From Nitrospira sp. UBA6909 (GTDB taxonomy: Bacteria; Nitrospirota; Nitrospiria; Nitrospirales; Nitrospiraceae), in NCBI GenBank assembly GCA_002451055.1, contig DKBD01000033.1, positions 1 through 23,188 of the forward strand: a stretch of 23,188 bases of DNA, written 5' to 3'. The notes beneath the pieces were generated by a model. It did no database searches and was not told the origin of the DNA. It worked only from the letters and a program-made list of their open reading frames with translations. The translations under genes and the position numbers were made by a program. This document shows positions 15,902 to 21,417 of the stretch, in pieces; positions within the stretch are counted from its first letter, which is position 1; every line of letters starts with the position of its first letter.

Positions 15902-17376
15902 CGTTCTCACCTGGCGATCTGCTTCTCGTCCTGCCGGAGCTTTTGGTGGTCGCAGCCGCCTGCGTCGTGCTGGCGCTCGATCCGGTGCTGACTCCACCCC
16001 AACGGGACGGACTGGCATGGCTGAGCCTCGGCACGTTGGCCGTCTGCATGGGTATTATCGCTTCACAGATGGGCCAAAGGGCAGAGGCCTTCGGCGGACT
16101 TGTCGTCATCGACGACTACGGATGCTTTTGGAGACTCTTGCTCTGCTTCGTCGCCGGGCTCACCGTCCTGCTGTCCTACTCGTACTTGAAAGAAGAACGG
16201 CTGCACATCGGTGAATACTACGGTTTCGTCCTCCTTTCCCTCTCCGGCATGATGGTGATGGTGGCGGCGGCGGATCTCCTAACGATCTATCTCGGCACGG
16301 AATTGATGTCGCTCTCCCTCTATGTGATGGCAGGACTCAAGCGGGCGGAATCCCGCTCGCTCGAAGCCTCGGCCAAGTATTTCGTGTTGGGCGCCTTCTC
16401 GTCCGGCATTCTCCTCTACGGCATCTCCCTGTTGTACGGAGCGACGGGCAGCACCAGGCTCCCCGCCATTGCCTCAGCCATTGCAAACCAAAGCCCGGAC
16501 AATCCATTGCTGCTGGCGGCCACAATCTTCATTGCGGCCGGATTCGGATTCAAACTCGCCGTCGTACCGTTCCACATGTGGACGCCGGACGTCTATCAAG
16601 GCGCGCCGACCTCCGTCACCGCGTACATGGCGGTGGCCTCTAAAGCCGCCAGTTTCGGCGCGTTTCTTCGTGTCTTCATCGAAGGGCTCGGCGGCCTGAA
16701 GACCGACTGGTCCCTGATCTTTCTCCTCCTCTGCATCGCTACCCTGGTGCTAGGGAATGTCGTGGCGCTGGTGCAGACCAACATCAAGCGGATGCTGGCC
16801 TACTCCAGCATCGCCCATGCCGGCTATGCCTTAATCGGTGTGGTCGCGGCGGGGCGGTCGACGGAATCCCTGGGCGGTGTGAACGGCATAGCCAGTGTGT
16901 TGTTGTACATTGCATTTTATGCCTTCATGACTTTCGGCGCCTTCGCCGTCGTCGCCATGCTTCGGAAGGGCGTCGTCGAGGGAGAAGAAATCGAGGACTT
17001 CACCGGTTTGGCCAAACGCCATCCCTTGGGTGCCTTCCTCATGCTGATCTTTATGGTCTCGCTGGCCGGGATTCCACCGACGGCCGGGTTCATCGGAAAA
17101 TTTTATGTCTTCATGGCTGCCGTAGAAGCGGGACTGCCCTGGCTGGCCGTCATCGCACTCATCTTCGCCGTCGTGTCCGCCTACTACTATCTTCGCCTGA
17201 TCATGCTCATGTACATGCGTGAGCCGGGAGAATTGACGCCGGATTCCCCGCGGCTCGTCATGTCGCCGTCACTATCCATCGTTCTGGCCTGCGCAACTGC
17301 CGGCGTGGTGATCTTCGGGTTGTATCCCCGTCCGCTCGTAAGCCTTGCCGCACAAGCCGTACTGGCCCTGAAATAA
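15898..17376 (+). CDS. nuoN: NADH-quinone oxidoreductase subunit N (antiporter-like pump)
   Basis: This 492-residue antiporter-like subunit contacts the proximal end of the pump series. Key residues lie in IYLGTELMSLSLYVMAGLKR (glutamate), FGFKLAVVPFHMWTPDVYQG (lysine) with APTSVTAYMAVASKAASFG, and NIKRMLAYSSIAHAGYALIG. The C-terminal FLMLIFMVSLAGIPPTAGF with IGKFYVF is typical. GGAGG (15883-15887) precedes ATG 15898. The four-base overlap with nuoM implies translational coupling. It is the last nuo gene of the cluster. Confidence 0.97.
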   Translation: MTFSPGDLLLVLPELLVVAAACVVLALDPVLTPPQRDGLAWLSLGTLAVCMGIIASQMGQRAEAFGGLVVIDDYGCFWRLLLCFVAGLTVLLSYSYLKEERLHIGEYYGFVLLSLSGMMVMVAAADLLTIYLGTELMSLSLYVMAGLKRAESRSLEASAKYFVLGAFSSGILLYGISLLYGATGSTRLPAIASAIANQSPDNPLLLAATIFIAAGFGFKLAVVPFHMWTPDVYQGAPTSVTAYMAVASKAASFGAFLRVFIEGLGGLKTDWSLIFLLLCIATLVLGNVVALVQTNIKRMLAYSSIAHAGYALIGVVAAGRSTESLGGVNGIASVLLYIAFYAFMTFGAFAVVAMLRKGVVEGEEIEDFTGLAKRHPLGAFLMLIFMVSLAGIPPTAGFIGKFYVFMAAVEAGLPWLAVIALIFAVVSAYYYLRLIMLMYMREPGELTPDSPRLVMSPSLSIVLACATAGVVIFGLYPRPLVSLAAQAVLALK

Positions 17377-17382
17377 GAACCG

Positions 17383-17421
17383 CCACGCAGGAGCGGGATG
17401 CGGAACGTCGCATCTACGTGG
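17383..17421 (+). other. Hairpin after nuoN
   Basis: GATGCG (17397-17402) pairs with CGCATC (17409-17414) over the loop GAACGT, and CCACG (17383-17387) pairs with CGTGG (17417-17421) outside it. The structure begins six bases after the nuoN stop. No T tract follows, so it is not a convincing terminator, and the next gene starts 14 bp beyond. It may mark the 3' boundary of the nuo message by stabilising or processing it. Confidence 0.45.
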
Positions 17422-17434
17422 TACGCTGGCTGAC

Positions 17435-18295
17435 ATGCAGGCCCTCAGAGACGTGTTCCGTTTCCTCGCAGATGTCTTCACTGCGTTTCTGCGGCACGGC
17501 TGCGCCAGTCTCGCCGCGTCGCTCGCGTTTTTTTCTCTGCTGTCGCTCTTTCCGCTCGTCTTCCTCGTGCTATACGGCACCAGCTTCATCGTCAGCCAGG
17601 ATATCATCGGCGAACAGTTCCTCTTGAGTTTCCTGAAAGGATTTTTGCCGTCGCTGGGCGAGGGGTTGGCCCAAGAGCTCCGCCGCGTCAGCGCGCTGGA
17701 AAGCGTGCGTTGGGTCGTCTTTCTCTCTTTCTTCTGGTTCGGCGGCCTCGTCTTTTATGAATTGGATTACACGCTCAACGTCGTGTTTGAGTGCACCCGT
17801 CGACGCCATCCTCTGATCTCCACCGGCATTTCTGTGGCCTTGCTCGCCTCCACCGGACTCCTGCTCATCATCTCCTATGTCGCGACCCAAACAATCGATT
17901 TCTTGACGGACTATGCCCCCAAACTATGGGGAATGGATCTTGTCGCCCTTGAGGCATACGACTTTCACCTGGCGTATACCTTGCCCTTCGTTCTCGCCTT
18001 CCTGGCCGTCAGTTTCCTCTACCGCTATGTTCCCCGCCGCCGTCCAGGGTGGCGGGAATCGATGGGAGGCGCGATCGCGTTCGCGCTGCTTTGGGTCTCC
18101 GCCAAGTTAGTATTTGTTACCTACAGCGGCTATGCGACGGTCTATGTTCGGCTCTACGGCTCCTTGCTGGAAGTCATCTTCCTGTTGCTCTGGGTGTATT
18201 ATTCGGCTGGCCTCCTCCTGCTCGGTGCCGTCATCACCCACTCTCTTCAGCAGCGGGCGCAAATCTCTCCTGTCGCGCCGACCAACGAAGCCTAA
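17435..18295 (+). CDS. YihY/virulence factor BrkB family membrane protein
   Basis: The 286-residue integral membrane protein has about six hydrophobic helices. Family signatures are ASLAFFSLLSLFPLVFLVLY in the first helix, FLYRYVPRRRPGWRESMGGA, and the C-terminal YVRLYGSLLEVIFLLLWVYY with SAGLLLLGAV. Members are found in most bacteria; the name BrkB reflects early work on Bordetella serum resistance, and the family was formerly confused with RNase BN. The molecular role is not established. It starts at ATG 17435, 58 bp after nuoN on the same strand, so read-through from nuo is possible. It ends facing the convergent protease gene. Confidence 0.9.
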   Translation: MQALRDVFRFLADVFTAFLRHGCASLAASLAFFSLLSLFPLVFLVLYGTSFIVSQDIIGEQFLLSFLKGFLPSLGEGLAQELRRVSALESVRWVVFLSFFWFGGLVFYELDYTLNVVFECTRRRHPLISTGISVALLASTGLLLIISYVATQTIDFLTDYAPKLWGMDLVALEAYDFHLAYTLPFVLAFLAVSFLYRYVPRRRPGWRESMGGAIAFALLWVSAKLVFVTYSGYATVYVRLYGSLLEVIFLLLWVYYSAGLLLLGAVITHSLQQRAQISPVAPTNEA

Positions 18296-18328
18296 CCGAA
18301 AGGCACGGTCTCATTTTCTCTCGAGAGC

Positions 18329-18384
18329 CGTCATTGGTCGCTCGTGCAACGTGACATCTGCCACGTTTGGCCGAATGACGATGG
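18329..18384. repeat. Heptad-type inverted repeat between convergent yihY-like and protease genes
   Basis: CGTCATT (18329-18335) pairs with AATGACG (18374-18380), with GG-CC continuing past a bulge. An inner hairpin pairs AACGTG (18348-18353) with CACGTT (18362-18367). Phase is partly kept on the left arm: TCA 18331, TCG 18338 and TGA 18352 follow a 7-nt grid. The structure sits in the 96-nt gap between two 3' ends and could block read-through in both directions, although no T tract is present. Confidence 0.5.
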
Positions 18385-18391
18385 ACGTAAT

Positions 18392-19558
18392 CTAACGGGT
18401 GGGGGCCTGGCGAAGTTGAAGAAAATGCAAGATCGACGAATGGGTGACCAGGCCGACAACCTGATTACCCTGCATCACCACGAGACGATCCCATCCTTCC
18501 CGCGCCATCTGTTCCATGGCGTCCATGATGGACGCGTCAGGCGCAACGATCAAGGAGGGTGATACCGGGCGCATCACCTGACCAATCTGCCGCCAAGGCC
18601 AGAGTGATACCGGCACAGTTTGCATGTCATATACCGTCACCAACCCCGTCAGCCGGCCATTCTCCAAAACAGGAAAACCTCCGTAGCCGTAGGGCTGGAA
18701 ATACCGGCTGACCGCTTCGTCCAGCGTGCAGTTCGGAGGGATGGACTCGACAGTCCTGACCATAAGATCCCGCACCGGGACAGACGCAAGCGCTTGCCGC
18801 AGCGAGGCATGGCGTCGGCTCGCCAGAGCCGCGGCAAAGAGAAACATCCCGATAAAAATGATCCAACTGCCGTCGGATGCCATCGAATCCGGCAACTCAC
18901 CTACCAAAACCCCGGCGAGGATGGAGAGCCCCAAGAACCCAAGCAATGCGCCGAATCCGAGACCGACCCCGGCCGCCTGTTTCGTCGCTCGATGAAAGTC
19001 CTTTCCCCAAGCCCAGAGCCCGGCGCGCAGAACCCGCCCGCCGTCCAATGGAAACCCCGGAATCAAGTTGAAAAGCCCCAACTGCACATTCACGATGCCC
19101 AGCAAGGCGCTGAGCAGTAACAGGCCGTGAGGGCCGCGAGCCTCCTGCATGAACTCCGCGAGCATGCCCAAGCTGAAACAGACCGCACCTAGAGCAAAAC
19201 TCACGGCCGGCCCGGCAACGGCAATAAGAAATTCCGCCTGAGGCGAGGGCGCCTCCTTCCGCATATGGGCCACACCGCCGAAGATGAACAACGTGATCCG
19301 ATCGATTGGAATATGATAACGTAGAGCCACATAGGAATGGCCGAGCTCGTGCAGTAGAACAGACAAGAACAGAAGCACGGCAGCGGCACCGCCCATGACC
19401 CAATACCGCGCAGGAGACAATCCGGGCAAATTTTCCGGCAAGTAGCCGGTCGACAGGGTCCAACTCACAAGGAGAAACACGAGGAACCACGAGGCATGAA
19501 TTCGAATGGGAATCCCCAACGCATGCCCGATTTGCCATGAGGGTAACGACCATTTCAT
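18392..19558 (-). CDS. Site-2-protease-type (M50) membrane metalloprotease with two C-terminal CBS domains
   Basis: In this 388-residue protein, zinc ligands are H70 and H74 with catalytic E71 in LLHELGHSY, and D172 in LGLFNLIPGFPLDGGRVLRA. Six or so hydrophobic helices surround them. From about residue 247 two CBS repeats follow: VRDLMVRTVESIPPNCTLDEA with LENGRLTGLVTVYDM, then IGQVMRPVSPSLIVAPDASI with VVMQGNQVVGLVTHSSIL. This is the SpoIVFB/Rip3-like branch of intramembrane proteases, where CBS domains often sense adenine nucleotides. The substrate, often an anti-sigma factor or membrane regulator, is unknown, and none is encoded nearby. AGGG precedes ATG 19558 at a long spacing. It is convergent with the yihY-like gene. 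Confidence 0.93.
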   Translation of the reverse strand: MKWSLPSWQIGHALGIPIRIHASWFLVFLLVSWTLSTGYLPENLPGLSPARYWVMGGAAAVLLFLSVLLHELGHSYVALRYHIPIDRITLFIFGGVAHMRKEAPSPQAEFLIAVAGPAVSFALGAVCFSLGMLAEFMQEARGPHGLLLLSALLGIVNVQLGLFNLIPGFPLDGGRVLRAGLWAWGKDFHRATKQAAGVGLGFGALLGFLGLSILAGVLVGELPDSMASDGSWIIFIGMFLFAAALASRRHASLRQALASVPVRDLMVRTVESIPPNCTLDEAVSRYFQPYGYGGFPVLENGRLTGLVTVYDMQTVPVSLWPWRQIGQVMRPVSPSLIVAPDASIMDAMEQMAREGWDRLVVMQGNQVVGLVTHSSILHFLQLRQAPTR

Positions 19559-19642
19559 CGACTCACCCTAACAGCACGGTACGCAGCCGGTCAATTCATC
19601 ACATCAACCCCCTGCTTCCCTTCTTCGGCTATACGTGCATGC

Positions 19643-19795
19643 ATGAACCGACGACCTCCCATATGGCTGCTCAGGCTCCTGTTCGTCGGAGGCTTAACCT
19701 GTGCCCTCCCGACGGCGATTCCGGCTCAAGTCATCAAGTCGGGTCCCCCGCATTGTCCGGGCGTGGCGCTGACATTCGATCGTTGTCCCATCTAG
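19643..19795 (+). pseudogene. 5' remnant of a secreted polysaccharide deacetylase gene (50 codons)
   Basis: From ATG 19643 the frame reads a clear signal peptide (MNRRPPIWLLRLLFVGG then LTCALPTAIPAQ, cleavage expected after IPA). It continues VIKSGPPHCPGVALTFDRCP and stops at TAG 19793. The GVALTFD element is the first motif of the NodB deacetylase domain, which normally continues for about 180 residues with metal-binding His and the catalytic Asp region. Nothing in the following 95 bases in any frame resembles that continuation. I read it as a decayed or truncated gene start. A functional 50-residue secreted peptide is possible but less likely. Its codon use looks like that of its neighbours. 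Confidence 0.6.
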
Positions 19796-19851
19796 GGAAC
19801 GCCGATGGCTGATAGCACGAGAGGCCACTATGCTCTTTGTCAACACGAATC

Positions 19852-19882
19852 TTGCCATCAGCCCTATGCAATCTGCTATAAG
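19852..19882 (+). promoter_or_regulatory. Possible promoter giving a nearly leaderless VOC-protein mRNA
   Basis: TTGCCA (19852-19857) and TATAAG (19877-19882) each match sigma70 boxes at five of six positions, with a 19-nt spacer, slightly long. The expected transcription start, about seven bases beyond the -10, falls near 19889, only two bases before ATG 19891. No Shine-Dalgarno sequence precedes that ATG, which fits leaderless translation. Confidence 0.4.
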
Positions 19883-19890
19883 CTCTCACC

Positions 19891-20289
19891 ATGAAGGTTA
19901 CGAAACTCCTCCACACCCGCATGCGGGTCAGCGATTTGGACGAGACCATTCGATTCTATACAACCGTGCTCGGCCTTGAAGTTCTGGAGCGCAAGACGTC
20001 GCCGCGCGGATCGCACCTCGCCTTCTTGAAGGTCCCCAACAGCGATGAACTGATCGAGCTGACGAGCTTCCCGCCCAGCGGGCCGGTGAAGGTCCAGGAA
20101 GATCTCGTGCATCTGGCTTTTCAAGTGGACAGCCTCGATCAGACGATCGCATCACTCAATGCGAAGGGAATCGCGATCACGGACGGCCCCACGCAGACCT
20201 CTTCCGGCAGCCGCTTTATCTTCATCGACGCCCCCGACGGCTACGAGATTGAACTGATTGAGCGTCCGACCGGAGTGAAGATCGTTTAG
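19891..20289 (+). CDS. VOC-family protein, glyoxalase I-like
   Basis: This 132-residue single-module protein of the vicinal-oxygen-chelate superfamily has two beta-alpha-beta-beta-beta repeats. The four metal-ligand positions of glyoxalase I are occupied: H8 (LLHTRMRVSDL), E56 (ELIELTSF), H74 (LVHLAFQVD) and E121 (GYEIELIE). RFYTTVLGLEVLER and FIDAPDGYEIELIE are family-typical. Retention of all four ligands suggests a metal-dependent isomerase, possibly lactoylglutathione lyase or a related enzyme such as methylmalonyl-CoA epimerase; substrate cannot be assigned from sequence alone. It starts at ATG 19891 with no ribosome site but a promoter immediately upstream. DapF and UvrC genes follow on the same strand after repeat-rich spacers. 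Confidence 0.85.
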   Translation: MKVTKLLHTRMRVSDLDETIRFYTTVLGLEVLERKTSPRGSHLAFLKVPNSDELIELTSFPPSGPVKVQEDLVHLAFQVDSLDQTIASLNAKGIAITDGPTQTSSGSRFIFIDAPDGYEIELIERPTGVKIV

Positions 20290-20298
20290 TCCTCGGAC

Positions 20299-20436
20299 GC
20301 GTCATTCGTCAAACGTCGAGCGCCGGGTTCTTGCCCGAAACTTTCCCTCCCATGGACTCATGCCATTGACGATCAGCCACCATCCGAAGTACCTTTCCGT
20401 CTCGTTTGACGCATGACGGTTGACGATTGGCGATCT
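20299..20436. repeat. Heptad repeat pair in the VOC-dapF spacer
   Basis: The left arm has TCA at 20302 and 20309 with TCG at 20316. The right arm has TGA at 20407, 20414 and 20421 with TGG at 20428. All are in exact 7-nt phase. The left arm CGTCATTCGTCAAACG matches the reverse complement of the right arm CGTTTGACGCATGACG at 15 of 16 positions. About 90 nt of non-repeat sequence lies between the arms. The dapF ribosome site follows just beyond. Confidence 0.8.
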
Positions 20437-20455
20437 TTCTAGCAAGGAGCAGCAG

Positions 20456-21325
20456 ATGAAAAACGGTTTCTTCCGCGGGCACGGGCTGGGCAACGACTAT
20501 ATCGTCATGGACCCCAAAGAGCTGACGTTCAAGCTCACCCCAAAGAACATCAAGAGTGTCTGCGACCGCAACTGGGGACTGGGCAGCGACGGCATTCTGG
20601 CCTTGGTCCCGTCGAAGAAAGCCGATTTTGGCCTTCGAATCTTCAACCCGGACGGCAGTGAAGCGGAAAAGTCAGGCAATGGCCTTCGAATCTTTGCCCG
20701 GTATCTTCACGCCACCGGCAAGACGAAGAAAAAGCATTTCACAGTCGAGACGAAAGGCGGCCTAGTCACGATCGCCTTGCACGTCGATCGCCATGGCGAC
20801 GCGAGTGCGGCCACCGTCGAAATGGGCCAGGCCGCATTCACCCCAGCCGCCCTTCCCTGTACCCTTGACGTACCGGAGTTGATTCAACAGCCGATCGACG
20901 CCGCAGGACGCTCCCTTATCTTCACCGGTGTGAGCGTAGGGAATCCCCATTGCGTTGTGTTCAAACCGTCCGGAGAGTGCTGGTCGCGGGAGGACTTGCT
21001 GGCCCTCGGCCCCGCCCTTGAAAACCACGGCCTGTTTCCGAAACGGACAAATGTGCAGCTCGCCATCCCGACCGGACCGAAGGAAATCTTCATCCTGATC
21101 TGGGAGCGAGGGGCGGGAGAAACGCAGGCCTCCGGTTCTTCGTCCTGCGCCGCCGCCAGCGCCGCCGTGCGGCTGGGATTTGTAAAGAGTCCCGTGACGG
21201 TCAAAATGCCGGGCGGCATCCTGCACATCGACGTGGCCCCCGACTTCCACCTCACGATGAAAGGGCCGGTGGCGGAAGTCGCACGAGGCTCCCTCAGCCC
21301 GTCGTTCGTGAGAGGACTCAAGTAA
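20456..21325 (+). CDS. Diaminopimelate-epimerase-like protein with Ser in place of both catalytic Cys
   Basis: The 289-residue protein follows the DapF fold throughout: HGLGNDYIVMD near the N-terminus, FNPDGSEAEKSGNGLRIFARY (residues 63 on), VGNPHCVVF, and WERGAGETQASGSSSCAA (216 on). Canonical DapF interconverts LL- and meso-diaminopimelate using two cysteines, C73 in a CGNG motif and a second in ACGTG. Here both positions are serine: S73 (codon 20672-20674) and S226 (codon 21131-21133). Other active-site residues such as N13, N64, E217 and R218 remain. It may be a divergent epimerase, an enzyme with another substrate, or inactive for the classical reaction. ATG 20456 was chosen because AAGGAG (20444-20449) lies six bases upstream. 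For that reason I leave the symbol blank. Confidence 0.85.
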   Translation: MKNGFFRGHGLGNDYIVMDPKELTFKLTPKNIKSVCDRNWGLGSDGILALVPSKKADFGLRIFNPDGSEAEKSGNGLRIFARYLHATGKTKKKHFTVETKGGLVTIALHVDRHGDASAATVEMGQAAFTPAALPCTLDVPELIQQPIDAAGRSLIFTGVSVGNPHCVVFKPSGECWSREDLLALGPALENHGLFPKRTNVQLAIPTGPKEIFILIWERGAGETQASGSSSCAAASAAVRLGFVKSPVTVKMPGGILHIDVAPDFHLTMKGPVAEVARGSLSPSFVRGLK

Positions 21326-21330
21326 CACGT

Positions 21331-21417
21331 CGTCAATCGTCATACGTCAATCGGAAGAAATATTTGACCTACTCCTGTTATGCTGACGATTGACCAATGA
21401 CGGTGGACGCATGACGC
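21331..21417. repeat. Heptad repeat pair in the dapF-uvrC spacer containing the uvrC start codon
   Basis: The left arm has TCA at 21333, 21340 and 21347. The right arm has TGA at 21384, 21391, 21398 and 21412 on a 7-nt grid (21405 reads GGA). The arms are inverted and share GATTGAC-type units, so the 85-nt spacer can fold on itself around about 30 nt of AT-rich loop. The last unit overlaps the uvrC ATG at 21411. Confidence 0.8.

Noticed and set aside
12406..17376. Two-NuoM (2M) type complex I as described for some Nitrospira
   Set aside because: Only one nuoM of ordinary length is present, and nuoL and nuoN look standard, so this cluster is the usual 14-subunit form.
17383..17421. Rho-independent terminator of the nuo operon
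   Set aside because: The stem is good but no T tract follows, so I recorded it only as a hairpin.
20756..20761. tRNA genes, rRNA genes, insertion sequences or phage genes anywhere in the window
   Set aside because: I looked through all spacers and found no tRNA-like cloverleaf, transposase, integrase or target-site duplication that I could support; the coordinates are a placeholder.
20762..21343. Minus-strand open frame opposite the dapF-like gene
   Set aside because: It overlaps a clear coding gene entirely; composition is Gly/Arg/His-rich as expected for an antisense shadow.
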